This document shows, in pieces, positions 1 to 14,600 of a stretch of DNA of 64,000 nucleotides. Under the pieces are notes generated by a model. That model made no database searches. It saw only the letters and a list, made by a program, of their open reading frames with translations, and was not told where the DNA came from. The stretch is from contig NC_067196.1 of NCBI RefSeq assembly GCF_000699445.3, positions 22,647,116 through 22,711,115 of the forward strand, read 5' to 3'. The first letter of the stretch is position 1; each line of letters begins with the position of its first letter. This DNA comes from Schistosoma haematobium (lineage: Eukaryota; Platyhelminthes; Trematoda; Strigeidida; Schistosomatidae). A program made the translations under genes and the position numbers.

Positions 1-3000
1 TACCGCCTCAAGATACTATAATCCAATTACGAACGCAAATAGAACATCGTATTAGACTGTCCGAGTCTCTGAAATCTGAAGTTAAAAACCTAAGAGAAAC
101 AATAAGAGAAATGCTTGAAAAGGTAACTTGATTTATCTATACTATCATTATTTTCTGATCAGTTATTATTTAACAATAATAATGATAGGAAGTTTCATTT
201 AATCTATAACTATATACTTTACATTTTTATTCTTTTGGAAGAATTTTTAAAGATTAATTTGTAATGTATGTACCATTTTTGAGTTTATCTGACAATTAGT
301 TTTTTTATTTATTTGAATGAGACTTGTTCGTCTATATATACCTCTTGTTTTTGAAATGATCTGTTTTTGGATCAGGATGAATCCCAGTGGCGCAAATATA
401 TTCACTTTTTATCTTCCTCTGGATCTTCAGTTCCTGTATTCCCTCATAAGTATCTTTTTGAATATTAGTTTGAATATTTGGTCTTTCTGATAATCGTTGT
501 TACTACATTATTTTGACTTCTTTACTAATGATCTTGTTAATTTCGCTTTATAATGCTAATTTGATATGGAATTCGGGCCAACACATATCTATACCAGTTT
601 CTAAGTTGACTGTAACTCAAACTGATGTTAAAATTTGGAATTCTTCGGAAATATAAATTTTACGGCTCAATATGATGTATTCTCAAGCAATGATAAGTAG
701 TTTTTATGTAAACGTACAAGGTGTTACACTGTAAACGTTTTGCATTCTGAAAATTTAGTTAAAATTCATTTCTTCATTCTAAAATGTTGCTTAGTCTGTT
801 CGTACATAACACCTAACATTCCATTAATTTAAAGGAATTCATCGTATATTCAAGCTTAACTGCTTAGTAGGCGTTACTTTTTGTGTGTGGTGGCTTTATA
901 ATCAAGCCGTTTATGTTTAAACCACCAAATCCCTGATTCGAACCCCACCTCCTATATCCGGTTAGTACCATTAATCCCCTCATTTAGAGTGTGACTTGAA
1001 TCCAGATGCTTCAATCTGTGCCTGGTAAATGAGTTAACTCTATTCACTCATTCGATCACTAGCTTTTTTCCTTGGCATCATTTTTTCCCAATATTAACAA
1101 TTTTACTTCATGTTTACTGTTTTTATACTGTAGGAACTTGCTCAATCTCATATTATTGACTCAATACGAACAGAATTTAAAACCTTAATTGAACCTTTTT
1201 GGCGTTTACTACAAAGGAATTACGATTTAAATCAAATGAAATTATTAAATGCAATATTAAATATCCACTGTATAACACGAATAGCCAAACTACTTACTAT
1301 TCCAATTCCTGACCATGTAACTATGGAATTATCTCAATTCACTGACTGTGATCCGGTTGTTGCAGATAGCAAATCTCAGAAGTTTAATAGAAAAGCCTCA
1401 AAGTCAGTGAATAATTCTACCATAGCTAAATCACCGAAAAAAGATTTTAACGAATCGAATGGAAACATTCATCTCATTAATTCTCTAGCTAAGCCTTCAA
1501 CTGATCAAAAAGCTTTTGAAGTGCATAGCAGGTCTAATGAAACTTCGACAGTTAAAAGTGTCAAATTATCTATCGGTTCAAATAAAGTGGATTTGGATGA
1601 ACCTGGTCAAGATGAAATACTGAAAAATGGTTCACCTTGTGAAGTAGATAAAGTAGAATGTGAGTATTTATACTTATTTACCCTTTATTTATTATCAGAT
1701 CAAAGTATGATGTGATTTTGAACTTTTGCTGTATATCGCATTGTTTTACGAATTATGATTTCATGAATAAAACTTGGGTGAACACAGTACTGGTTGAAAG
1801 ATGGAATACAGTGGTATGATTTGGCCGAGATCTGTTTATTAACTCAGACTCTAGTGAACTGATGCTAAAGACAAGGCTGTTAGTCAGAAGGTTAGGTTTT
1901 TTCACTCAATAAAATAGCATGAATAAATTTCATAGAAGACTAAAGGATATCGACTTTATAGTTAGGCCACCTCGCCAATAAATTAAGACCAGACTTCTAG
2001 TCTTAAACCTTGCTCATCATATCACCTCTCCCACGAAATAATATGAGATCTGTCTGTCGTAACAGCAAAAAAGTGAAACTTTCGAATAATTTTGTGGAAG
2101 TCATGTTTCTGTCCCTTTTACAGGTTGGAACCAGATTATAGTTGTCTATGTGGGTATCGGGAGCGAATAAAATCATTTTTTTCGTTCATGATCATCATAG
2201 CAGTTTTGTTTCATGTTTGTGAAACCTAGTCTCTTCGATTTGAAGATGCTAAGCAACTCTCTGTGTTCAGTCATCGTCGTCTCTAAAGGATTGCTGACAA
2301 CCAGTCGCGAAGCCACATCAACAATGGGGGGGGGTCGATAAGATGTGTCTGGGCACATCAATGACAATTCATCTGGTTTCACCATTTTGGAACACTGACT
2401 TCAGTGTCTTGAACATGTGTTACGAATATCATCCCAAAAGATTCCACATTATGTATTATATGATGACTCTAGGACTGGTTTGAAAAAGAGAAGAGGTGAT
2501 CAGTTTGTGGTACAGTGCCATGGCATGAATGAAGACCGTACATGGCTGTCATCTGTCGATCCTTCATTACTCCCTAGTTGGGGTTCCAGAATTAGTGCAA
2601 CATAGTGGCTTGAGATGTTATCAGATGAGTCAGAATCGAGCTGAGTGGCACTCCTGTAATTTTCTTTATAAAAGTGAGAGAAATGTCTTTAAGTTAGAGG
2701 ACTCCTGGTTGTATTTTTCTTAACAGAACTGGTTTTCCCACTGTTTACTACTTTTAACCACTTATTTTTATTCATTTTTTAAAAATTATCCTGACCTTCC
2801 TCCTATTTCTTCATAATCTTATTTTCTGATTATGCAGTACATATTTCGGTGACCATTTGTACCAGTATTTGTGTTTAAATTGATAAATTTATAAAACTGG
2901 ATTATGGACATAAAATGTAAGATAGTCCTTTTCCGTTTCCTGGTTTTCATAATAAAATAAGTTCATACTTTTATCTATTTTCTCCTGTTTAGGATAAACA

Positions 3001-6000
3001 TCGCATCACATTGGTCTGTAGACTGTTTTCACCATTCAGTTTAGATATTATTACTACTTTAAGATTGTCATCTTGCCAAAAAACTGGTTTTCTGGGTTTT
3101 AAAAAAGTTTTAAGAAAACTTATAATATTTTTGTTATTAGAGAGAATAGATCAAAAACCAACTACTGAAAATTCAGGAATTATAAACTGTGGCTTCATCT
3201 TATCGTGAACTTGTTTAAGGAGTGTGTATCCGTAATTTCTTTCATATTAAATTGGAAGATTAATCGTTTTCATGATATCTACTAGACGACTGAACAATCG
3301 ACAAAAAACCCGTTAATTAATATCTGGAAATGTTGCTAAACTTATAGTGGGGAATAAAACGTCTCCAATTAAATAAAACTATGAGGTCGAATTGAACATA
3401 TCTTAAGTATTTCAATAAGAACCTCTATTCTACTCAGTTAATACTTTCGTATTATTGTTAGCGTTTACGTTACAATTAGTCCTTGCGTTTAATGTGTTTT
3501 TGGGCATTCAGATTTCTACCTCATGGGTTTTGAATTCGAATTGCTCCCACCTACTGAGATTCCAAAAATCAGTCACTATTATTAAATGGAATACAAGAGA
3601 TGCGTAGCTCTATAACATTCTACAAGAATCTATACGTGGTTATTGAATTGTATTCATTTATTTTCTCTTCAGCATATATCTTGCTAAGTTTATCTTGTCC
3701 CTTGCGAAATTTCAATAGCTATTATTAACATTAGATGTTTACATTAGAAAAATAATATTTTGTACATATTCATAATAACAATTTGTTTATGGAAAGCTAC
3801 GATGTCACGAAGACAAGTGATGAGGAACCTTTTTTTAAAAAGGCTAATAAACCTTCAAGTTTTATGGCAAGCTTGTCACATTTAAGACACTCCTAAGTTC
3901 AAAACTCAGTCGTCCACGTTTTCAAATTCAACTGATTTTCAATATATTGCTATCTTCAGTGTGATATATCTGTATTAGTACTCAGGCCTGTAGATCCTTA
4001 GTCTGATTCCGTGTGTAGAATTATGAGTGTACATCACTCCAGGTGGCAAGCTGCAAACTAAAACAAGCTTACCCATTGTTACAGGTACAGATCTATGTAT
4101 TTGGTTTCTAGCCACATTGTTTTCTGGTTAGTGAATAACACTATCTGGTTGTCTAGATCGTAGTAATTGGAACAAGGTTCAAATCTGGGACTTGATGGCT
4201 TACGATCAAACTCTTTAACCACTGAGTCAACGCCCCACAAAATTGTTTAGATTTAACAATCTCCACAAAACTCTAATATAAATGAGTACGATTCCTAGGT
4301 GATAAAGATGTTTCTATGATGTGTTCTCTGAGCTAGACGGCCTAGTTACGGAGCTTTTGATGTTCAAGACAGCATAATCGTTACTTCATATTGTTTTTTA
4401 GAATGGGAGAATCACCAAGGTATATATATATTGCACTGTTAGAAAATAATTAATATTATTTTATTTACTTTTCGTTCATATAGTAATGTCTGATTACTCA
4501 TCAAGTGAGAGTAGTAGGTGTGGTAGTTTGAAATTTCCTGATATATCTCCCTCCTCTTCTGATCATGATGACGATGGTGATGGTGCTTTTAATAATAATG
4601 ACAAAAGTAAAAGTTCGAATGGTAACAATGATGATGACGACAATAATACTGGTAGTGATAATAAAGATTTACAAGAGTTTTCTAAAGATATATTTGAGGA
4701 TCAAAATGTAATTATTCAATCCCCTCTTCGTCAATCGAGCATCACAACCGATGAATCAAATGGTCTCAAGGGTAAATCAGTAAATATTAGTTCACTGTCT
4801 TGTCATGAAACTTCTAACAATGATTTTAATTCCTCTGTGATTGTAAAAGATATTCAACCTGCTGAAAACACAGTTTCTGGCTTACATTCAAAAGATGTTA
4901 AAAACAATTCTCAGGTATTGAAGGAAGATCTAATCATTTCGGAAGTATCGTCAAGTGAAAATGTTACGGATAATAATAAAGGTATATAAGTTTTCTAAGT
5001 TATTTTTTCCGTCACCCCCCTAATGTGTGAATAATTTCCGGTTATTATTTTGAAGGATCATTCAATATAATACAAAAACTAACACTTTATTTTGTCTGTT
5101 TAATAAAAAAGATTTTGTATACGTTTTCCTTCTAAGATTTTAAGTTTAATAGAAAGCATTTTTTCTAAACATTCAAAATGTTCTGGAATTTATAAAAATT
5201 AAAACTCTGGGCAGGATATGCGTTTACTCAATGCTCGTGTGACGATTCTTGCATTGCATGCGGATATGAAGTATTCACATGTTGTTTAATGCGTGTAGTT
5301 CACGTGTGGACAGATGCAATGATAAGTTTCCCTCTTGTATGATACTTATATACGATTGTGCCTATGAAATGATAAGTAGTGTGACAAAAATACTCGAATT
5401 TCAAGCACTGGGAAGTTGGTTTGAACTCTAGCTTGGACAGCTAAAAATCAGATGTATGCGAGCAGTTTTCAATTCGCGTTTGTCCACATTGTGGAGCAAT
5501 GTCTTCTTGAGGTATTTTATCAGGAAAATAGTTTAGTGGGAGCCCTGATGACTCGAGAGAGTGACGGAGAGCCCAAGAGACAGCTTTTATGGGCTCGCCA
5601 CACAATCTTTTCGGGAGTGTAGCCTTTGATGTGTTAGTGGCATATTTTCACTTGTGTTGAAAATCTACTGAAGAACAGTAACTTCGCGCATATAAAATGT
5701 AGAAAATGTCTAGAAAACGCTTTATTACTAAATGAAGCAAGTTGAATGATTTACTTATCATATAAAAATAATCCTATAGTGTTTCTTAATAATAATATAA
5801 ACTAATTGCTTACTAGTTAAAATAATTGGGTTTCAAATGTCATGTTAAAATTTCGAACCTAAGGACACTGTTGTTGCAGCCAATTAGTATTTCTAGCCTT
5901 CACATAAAATGTGCTGCTTAAATCCTAATAGCAGCTAAACCTGTAATTTGTCAATAAATTACGTCACATTATTATTCTATTAAAAAAGAAATTAAATCAA

Positions 6001-9000
6001 TATTTTATTTTCATGCTTCAACTACACGACGACTTTTGTATCGTTATCATTATCACTTATTCTATACCTCAGTCGTTTTAAAATTATGTTAATCGTGCGG
6101 TAGCAGTGTGGTATTAAAGGTGGTCGAATTTCTCTTCCCAAGTGTAGCTTCATAAAATTATACTTCCTGTTTTATTGTTATCATTAATTCCGTTCAACTA
6201 TAGGAAAATTATGGATGGAGGTAGGGTTGGGGAGAATGTTGGATTCTGTTGTTTACATCACAGACTGACTTTAAACAACCATTGTAGACTAAAGAGCGTT
6301 GGATAAAAGTCTCTTCCTAGTATAGGGTTTCTCATCAGTGTTCATCGCGAAATATGAAGGTCCTAGGTTTAATCTCCGGGTGGAGTCGAGGATGATTTCT
6401 ACAGAGGATTCCCATACTAGGATGAAATGGCTTTTTAGTGCTTTGTGGTTTTTAATAGTTATGTAACTAAGGCTATTCGATAATGTAAATTACAAAATTT
6501 AAGGTAATTGGTTTAACCAAACATGATTATTAGTACTGTAGTGTAAATTCTTTTGTTTTCATGTTTGTCATTTAATGAAATAAGAAGTGTTCAACAAGAC
6601 TTTTTTTCTAGGTGAGAATGAAGTAACAAATTGTTCCGATTCAAAAACATTAAACTCCTCTTGTATTCCAAAATCTTCCGATAAATCTCATAAAATGGTC
6701 ACTCGAAGTAAAATGAAAAATAATTCTCAAATAATTGACTGTTCACCGAATACATCATCTCTTCACTCTAATGATAATTTTTCAATTGATCTATGTGAGA
6801 AATCATCAGATTCAAAAGCTAAATTGATTTTAGAGGAAACATCATATTTGAAAACGTCAACTAAACCACTTGTACAACAAATAAAGAAATTAGAAAAGCG
6901 CTCTAAAATAAACGTAATTTTAGATGATAATGTTCCCTCTCGTGTACTGACCTGTCCTTCGACGCTTTCTCGTGGTTCCAGTTGTCCTGCATTATCATTA
7001 TCATCATCACTTAAATCTGATGTTCAACTATTTTCATTATTATCAGATAAGTATTCATCTGATATTTTACAGTGGTGTGATAGGCTGTGTTCATCATCTT
7101 TCTTGAATGACATTCCAAAAATCTGTTATAGAAGTCAAATGTTATCTACTTCGACTAATTCTAAGACTCAGCTTCAAGTCCCTGTCATTGTCGAAGCTCG
7201 CCAAACTCATTCCAGTCCGATAAAAAACAAACAACTATGTAAGCTGAATGATGAAAAAATAATTCGTAAAAGGAAGGTAAGCAGTGAATCCCATTGCGGG
7301 AAAAAAATAGTACTTGATTGTTTATCCACTGATGTGTCTTTACCGGAGGCTGCAAATCATATGATTACTGATAATACAAAACCAGATCACCAATATGCCG
7401 AGATAAAACAAAAATGTATTAATTTCCTATTATCAACCAAAGATTCAATTAAAAAAGCGCCAACAGATTTATCTAGTGAATTAAAACAAACGAATATGCC
7501 AATGCAAATTATTCTATCTTCACTAAATACTATTTTAACTTCAGTCAATTATTCAAATTGTTCGTTACTTTTAAAATCAATGGATGAGAAATTTGTATCT
7601 TTATGTCATGGTATAAGTGTTGATCATCAAATGGAAATGTTGCATTGCTATCAACAATCTACTCAATGGTTACTTAATACCTGTAATAAATTCACTGAAA
7701 TAACTCAATATTCGATTGCTTGTGGTGTTATTTTCAAATTATTATCTATTAATTTAGATCTTGTTCAAGTAGAATGGTCTAGACAATTTTTAATTCAATA
7801 TCTGAGTCATTTATTTCATCAAGCATTTACACAACAAGATTTTGCTTTATATTTAATGCCACATATAATAGATAATTGTTTAATTGCATTTCCTAATTTA
7901 TGGTTTAATGTGGAATTAATCAAAAATGAATTTGAATTTCATTCGCGTACTCCAGCGGTGGTTGATAATAATGATCACTTGTCATTTTCCTACATAACCA
8001 CTACATTAAAAACATTATTAGCTTGGCAGGAAGCACGAGAAGCACGAAATGCCTGTTTAAAATCTGATGTTCAGTCTAATTCTAACCAGGTAGCTGTTTA
8101 CCGTAGACTTCGTCAAAAAGGTTGGCTACCAGCTAAAGCATCCGAGTCTTCAGCACCTATTGAGATGCATAACTTTGCATTCTCTCAACAGACTCATCGT
8201 ATTCGCTGTTTATGTCTTGAACTGGTAGATACATGTTTAAATGTGTGTCGTGATCATATCACAGATGATTCTTCAACACATGTGACGATATTGTCTAAGA
8301 CGGTGGTTGATTCAGATATTATTTACTCCTTAAGATTAATTCTATCTGCAATGGCTTTTGTTGTTGGTGAAGAGGCAATGATCGGTTTCCACGATGAACA
8401 ACCTGCCAGTGTTTCTTCAAGATCTAGAAATCATCAACGTACACGAAGATATCGGCAAGTGGAACGACACCGACAGCATGGTTTGTTAGGTTGGCTTCTC
8501 ACGGGTCGACTACTTCCATGGTTAACAAAATGTTTGAAGTGAGTCTGATTAACTAATTAAAGTGGTACAATAAAATTTTCTAGTCATACTTTTCATATTT
8601 TCCTGTATACGGTCAAAATAAATCATGATATGTGAATAATTCCATTTTTATAAATCATTAAAAAGCTTTTAGCTATAAATCAGTCCTGTTATTGTATGTC
8701 TAATGAATTTGTAAGCTGTACCGCTATTATGAATTACTGATCTTTGAAAATTCATAAGTAAATTAGTCAGTCATTAGCAGCTTAGAATTTGGCGAATGAG
8801 TGGATCGGCTCAAGTTGCCACCAGCATATCAACACAGTGAGATAAAATTGTCAAGATAAATTTTTGATTATTAGAAATAATAGTGAAAGTGATTGATTAA
8901 TAAACAATGAATTTGTGAGATCTCAAAGTGCAAATTAATTTTAAAAGTGAAAATGTAATGGGAGATGAAGAGTGAGTGTATCTGGACCTTTGTGAGATAT

Positions 9001-10038
9001 TCTGAACCTCTGTGTCACCTATTGTCTCTATCCTCATCTTGGTAGTCTGCATTTATCAGTGCACAGTAAACAGTTATCTCTATTTTAGTTTTACTATTAA
9101 GAATAAGGAGATACTAGATAGTCTCACTTGCTTCAGTGAAGCTTGTTGCTCTTACTGACTTAAAGCTGACTCTTCACTAATGGACTTTATAATCTAGTAA
9201 ATCTACTTACAGGGCAAAAAAAGTGAAATCATAACATAATTTATCTTTGTTGTGTTTTTATATTAACTATCCTGAGAAATTAACTCAATATTCAAGTTCA
9301 AACTTATGTTTTCGATTTTAAGATACATCTTATGTGATGATTATCTGTGATACTATTCGATTAACCATACTAAAATAGATAGAAAGTAATATTCTAATGT
9401 AAATCCAATTGTTTAAAAGTTGGTCTTTTTTAATGTTAAGCCATGACTTCACCACGAATCTAATTGACCAATACTTTAATTTTTTTCTTTATATTTTAAT
9501 CCCATTTAACCTTTTTTGTTATAGTACATAACTTTTACTGAATACTAACTGTTTAAATTTTATGTATGTACTTTTTCTTTGTAAACAATATAGAATGAAA
9601 GATTTGTTATCAAACAATGATATATTGAATCTTATCAGTCGTTTAAGTTGTTTAATTACAGATATCATTATCTATGGTTCACATTTATTCAAAACTAATA
9701 ATCCTGGGAAACAATGTAATTCATTAAAACAATTATTATTCGATACTGGAAATCAATTTTTAAATATATTAAATCATGATAAATCAAAGGAAATTATGAA
9801 TAATAAATTACTATTCATCTATATAATATGTTCCATTCGTTTAATTGCTTTTAATCCAAAATTAATTATTCAGTTTATTGGTAAATTACCATTGGAGTTA
9901 ATAATTAAATTTATTGAACAAGTAAATCATAATGAATTATTCTCTTATCTATGGCCATCCTCGTCATCATCATTGTCAACAACATCTTCAATAACACATT
10001 CATTGAAAGATCTAATTGAACAATCTATTTCACTTGTA

Positions 10039-10069
<31 letters not shown>

Positions 10070-10152
10070 GTGATAATTCCGATATATCTGTTGAACTGTT
10101 ACAACAATATACTCAAACATGTCAAATAATTTTAACTAAGCTATCATTGTAA
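1..10152 (+). CDS. unrecognised large nuclear-type protein, 5' part missing
   Basis: Five coding exons can be chained in one frame: 3-122 (partial), 1134-1659, 4484-4981, 6612-8538 and 9594-10152 (stop TAA). All junctions are GT/AG and all phases match, giving at least 1209 aa. The first visible 40 residues look like a charged coiled coil. Exon 2 continues a helical region (about residues 41-110) and then becomes polar. Exon 3 and the start of exon 4 are Ser/Asn/Asp-rich and probably disordered. The second half of exon 4 (about residues 640-980) and exon 5 are leucine-rich and predicted helical, with an Arg-rich stretch near the exon 4 end and a run of ten or so Asn in exon 5. I do not recognise the family. 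A coiled-coil N part, a long disordered middle and a helical C domain recall little elongation complex subunit 1, but this is only a weak guess. AATAAA follows 140 bp after the stop. Confidence 0.8.
890..1060. repeat. dispersed repeat in intron, tRNA-like segment
   Basis: A segment containing gattcgaacccc (B-box-like) is followed by a stretch ending in tggtaaatgagttaactc. The second half resembles 25920-26050, so this is a dispersed repeat. It lies in the 1.0-kb intron 123-1133; I see nothing else in that intron. Confidence 0.4.
2415..2860 (+). mobile_element. RTE-like LINE 3' end relic
   Basis: Broken reading frames carry the C-terminal signature MSQNRAEWHSCNFL, which matches other LINE tails in this window (DMVQNRS at 26 kb, EIAQDR at 24.8 kb). 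Frameshifts separate it from the preceding piece. It sits in the 2.8-kb intron 1660-4483; the rest of that intron shows only low-complexity AT-rich DNA and unclassified repeat debris. Confidence 0.55.
6390..6500 (+). repeat. S-alpha-like hammerhead retroposon, degenerate
   Basis: The core tcccatactaggatgaaatg at about 6409-6428 corresponds to the stem II and GAAA part of the schistosome satellite hammerhead, followed by the typical ctttttagtgctttgtgg tail. The CTGATGA box is no longer recognisable. It lies in the 1.6-kb intron 4982-6611. Confidence 0.55.
8780..9030 (-). mobile_element. RTE-like LINE 3' UTR fragment
   Basis: Matches, copy to copy, the 3' UTR part of the LINE ends at 28490-29035 and 21600-21915 (caagttgccaccagcatatc; aagagtgagtgtatctgg). 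It lies inside the last intron (8539-9593) of the first gene and is non-coding. Confidence 0.6.
10039..10069 (+). repeat. (AAT)n microsatellite coding poly-Asn
   Basis: About ten consecutive AAT triplets inside the last coding exon of the first gene, in the Asn frame. Length variation here would change protein length without a frameshift. Confidence 0.95.
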
Positions 10153-10292
10153 ATCTCTATTTGTTTAAAGATAATGATTTATTTATTTGTACATTTTTTG
10201 TATTTATAAGTCTATAGTTTTGTAAATTTTTGAGTTTAGTCTTTGTACATAAAAGAAAAAAAGGGCTAGTCATATTTTGTATGTCAGGAGAC

Positions 10293-10298
10293 AATAAA
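10293..10298 (+). terminator. polyadenylation signal AATAAA
   Basis: Canonical AATAAA 140 bp after the TAA of the first gene, in AT-rich DNA. Confidence 0.65.
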
Positions 10299-11664
10299 CA
10301 GAAAACAACTACATATTTGTACATTCACACTATTTATTTGTACTGGATCTTACTTGCAATATGTACTTTTATTGTTATATACATTTATCAAAATTGAAGA
10401 AATACACAAATTGTCTTATTGCAAGTCAGTTTCTGTGTTTACTTTTACTAATACATATATGTATGTGTTGCATGTTGAAGTGATGGGTCAGTGGTTAAAA
10501 CATTTGATTTTCAGGTTCTAACTTCACTTCGCTTTTAGTTCGGTTTAAGCAATTGATTAGTGTCAATAGCTCTCATACTTACATATAGAATATTTTCCAA
10601 AGCTAAATAAATTAATCTGTTTTCCTGGTGAATGAGTTGAAGAACATTTGTATAATTAGAATGAAAGCTAATTTCAATTATTTTTTGTCAGCAGTAGCTT
10701 GATTTGCTTAATCATTTTTACTATTTACATTGAAAGTAAAATCTTTCCATTAAAGAAGTGTAGTATGGGATAGGGGAGTGGAGTGAGTGACTTATTAATC
10801 TGAACAATTTTTTTTTAACCGGTACAATTCAATCTTGAGTCTAATAAACTTTCATAGCCGACTAGTATCAAGTATCATCATAAAAGTGAGTACCGTAGAG
10901 TCAAATATACAAATTTACGTTTGGTTAACGAAATGAATTAATTAAGTCAAATAGTATTCCGTTTGCTTATCTGCGCAAACATATACATGCTACTTGTATT
11001 GTATTTCTTCAGGAGACCAGCATTTTAAGATCAGTTTCATCTTTGCCGATGAACGTATTAAGTTGCTATTCTGATTGTAGTAGATTTCAAAGGCTTCACT
11101 GACTACTGCTGTACTATTGTTGAATAGCCCAACCTCTTACGATTAATGAGTGAACAACTACTGAATAGGTGAATGTTTGTTTGATAAGGCAAAAAATCAG
11201 TGTCTTACGAGATAGTTTGATAGTATAAGTCGTTACAAAGGTGAGTATTATTCTCAGTCCATACAAATATATGAACGTTAGAAAAAGCTAAGGAATTGCA
11301 ATAGTATTCAAACATTTCTACTGAATTCAGTAGTTTACGTTGTTAGATGATGGAGATTGGTCGATCGGGAACCCTGCCTCCAACTGTTTTGCATCTGAGT
11401 AGATTCAATTAGACTAGCAGCCTTATTGCAAATTGACAGATTTCTATCGATCAACAATGAAGAAGAACCAGACAAATATCACATCGGTCACATCTCAGCA
11501 ATCAGTCAACTGTAGTTCACGTTTTTCAGTTAAATTTGAGCTGCGAACTACTTCCAATTTAAACTACTACCTAATATGAAATGTGTTTAGTTTTTAGTTA
11601 ATTTTTCCCACACATATATGTTTTTCAAAAAGTTATTTTCCCCCACCTTAATTGAATTCAGACA
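10299..11664. other. intergenic spacer before PPIH
   Basis: No coding potential. At about 10480-10530 there is a tRNA-like scrap (gggtcagtggttaaaac). The promoter of PPIH must lie here, but I see no clear TATA box or initiator. Confidence 0.5.
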
Positions 11665-14600
11665 ATGGTGGTACCTTTGCCAGCAGTTGCGGAGCGTATG
11701 AACAACCCGAATAATCCAGTCGTTTTCTTTGATGTCACGATTGGTGGACAGGTAAATGTAGTCTTTAAATTTTTATTCTTTTTTCCGAATCATATTTCTT
11801 GATTTATTTGTATAAGCCTATTATGTTGATCATTCAGTCATAAGCCTTGTGGAATCTGACATACACATCGGTTCATGTTATCACACCATATCAACATAGT
11901 GTGATGAAATTGTTAAGGTAGATCTTTGAGTAGTAACAGTATTAGTGGTAGTGAAAGCGATTATGCACAGAAAGTTTACACAGTCCAGTAAAATAATGAT
12001 TGTTATTGAGACTTAATGTAATTCCCGTAGCATTATCTACATTAAGTTTTTATTGATTAATTGATTTTTAAATTTCATATGATTTCAGAAAACAAAACAG
12101 TTTGGTTGGATGGTTTTTGGAAATAAATTAAATTTGATGATTGTTTTTTGTTGTAACCTTTATTCTGTTGTATCATCCACCTGATTGGTTCTCAGTACTA
12201 TAGAACCTGCTCATTACAAGGTCGCCTACACCGATCAGATCAATAACTTTCTCTGTGATCATTAACACAAGCGACCACCAGCAATCACAGTGATCATATT
12301 TCCTGTTGATTCAACATAGTTTTTTCTTTCCCCAGTATCCAGTCAGTAAAATGAAAACAGTAAGCCGATATGGCTTTTATTATTAGGAGTTGAGTACTCA
12401 TAGAATCATATTAAATTAAGTACACAACCATAGTACGCTACATATAATGAATCAATTTGTACACAACTAAGTCACATGTGATACAAAACGAGGCAACAAC
12501 TATACAATTGTTTAAAACAATTCAGGAATCATAAAACGTATATAAACAGTTAACAAGTTAAATGAAAGCTTATAATTACGGCAATATGAAAGTATCGTAA
12601 ACCAAATGTTTACTAATTAAATAATAAAAATAAACATAATAATTGACCGTGTAATAGTCTTTAAAGTTGCATCTTTTCTAAAGTATTTTATTCTGTGTAA
12701 CAGTTTTCATCATAAACTGCTATTAGCTGGAGAACCATTGAAAATCATGATGCGCTGATGAATAGATAGTTCGTCTTTTTTGGGACCTATTGGTAATGTA
12801 CAGTTTCATCAACTAATTTCCACCCTTACAGTAGTACCTTGCGTACAATTCCTCAACATTATTCACTTGGTGAGGAAGGTGTTGAAGACACTTGTTGGAT
12901 AAGTACATAGATTAGGTTCTTATAAACTTTTAAGTCTAATAATTTCCTGATTGTTTCCAGTTTTTTTATTCCTTTCTTTATAGGAAATCGGTCGAATGCA
13001 ATTCGAACTATTTCAAGATATTGTCCCGAAAACTGTAGAGAATTTTAGGTAGGGATCATTTTGTATTCTTTTTACATTTTATTATTGAAATCTGTTCAGC
13101 ATTACCGAGACATTTGTTTTTGCTTACTTGTCTTTTTGATTAAAAATTTAATATAGTCTTACTCAGTCGTCAAATAAAGAACCATGTATTCACTTTCAAC
13201 TGAAGGACATATCAGTATATATGTGTTTAGAATAGGGTGTTAATCACACTGTCTAGTTCGCGAGACTGAATTAGATATGCGAATCAGAACTGGGTTTCTC
13301 AAGGTTAGAAGTTTAGTGCTTTAGCCAAACTGTTAATTTCCGTCATACTCCACAGATTTTACAAATCTCATGAAAGATTGATTTACAAGGAGTATGCTGG
13401 TTTTCATTCAGATTGTGAATACACTGATCACATCTTCATTCTCTTACAAGTGTTCAAATAAGGATTTTGATTCTCTATATCAGTGTATTCGAGTGTTTTA
13501 GTAGAGGGTTTACTGTGTATTTACTTTTAGTTAAGTAATCGTTTGTACTTTGTGTATGCCAAAAATATTTTCCACTAGTTCTCATTTCGGATATCTTTAT
13601 GGCCATTTATGGTTCAATCTCTCGTGTCTAACAAATTTAGAACATGACTATTTGTAATTAACTTTATTGTTTATTTTGTGTCTTGATTTCCAATTACATA
13701 ATAGGCAATTCTGTACAGGTGAATACCGTAAAGATGGTGTACCAACTGGTTACAAGGGAACATCATTCCATAGAATCATTAAAGATTTCATGGTACAAGG
13801 CGGGGATTTCATTAATGTAAGTTGATTCATATATTAAGTACTTTATTTTCAGCTATTTCTTTCAGTGATTGTAAGCCAGTGACTTTACAGAGTTTGATTG
13901 TTTGAATTTCAACTTCTGTGTTATGCATTTGAGCTCTGTTTCATCTGCGTTAATTAAAACTGTAACTGAGTCTTTTCTATACGCCTAAGCTTATCAAAGT
14001 TCTTTTTTGTCGTAAAATATAACAAGTCTATTGATGAAAACTCAATCTGATTTTATTCCGTAACCGATAACTATTTGAAAGCTTAATAAAGAATTAAAAA
14101 AGGTGTATTCACATACACCACATGCGAGTAAAATAACATTAAAATAACTGGTATTAATTCATTGTTCACAACCACCCTCGAATTAGTGAATAGTTTTTCA
14201 ATCCTTCTTCCTTTGAACTCCTCAAACCTGTCTATCGTACAATAATGATAATAATAATTACTATTATTACTATAAATGACATATTATTGTTGTTTCACGA
14301 TGAATATATAAACTCATAATTTGTTCAGTGATTGCCTTTTTAACAAGAACCAGTTCTAGTAATCATGTTATCATCAGTTTAGATTCAGGTTTGAATGTCG
14401 TTATAACCAGAGATAATTTCTGTATCAGCGTGCTATATCTTGATATATTTAGGCGAAAAAAAGTGTGCATCTACACATGTTGAACACATATTTCGATAAC
14501 ATGTGAACTTTTGTGGCCCGATATCTGACTCCAGTTCGATTGTATGAATGATCGTTGTCAAAATTATACATCCTGGCTATCTTCGTATATAATCATCGAC

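Noticed and set aside
880..960. Possible tRNA gene (B-box-like gattcgaacc)
   Set aside because: No cloverleaf can be drawn around it; more likely a tRNA-derived repeat fragment.
2173..2385. 70-codon minus-strand open frame with a C/G run
   Set aside because: No domain and no splice context; probably transposon debris in an intron.
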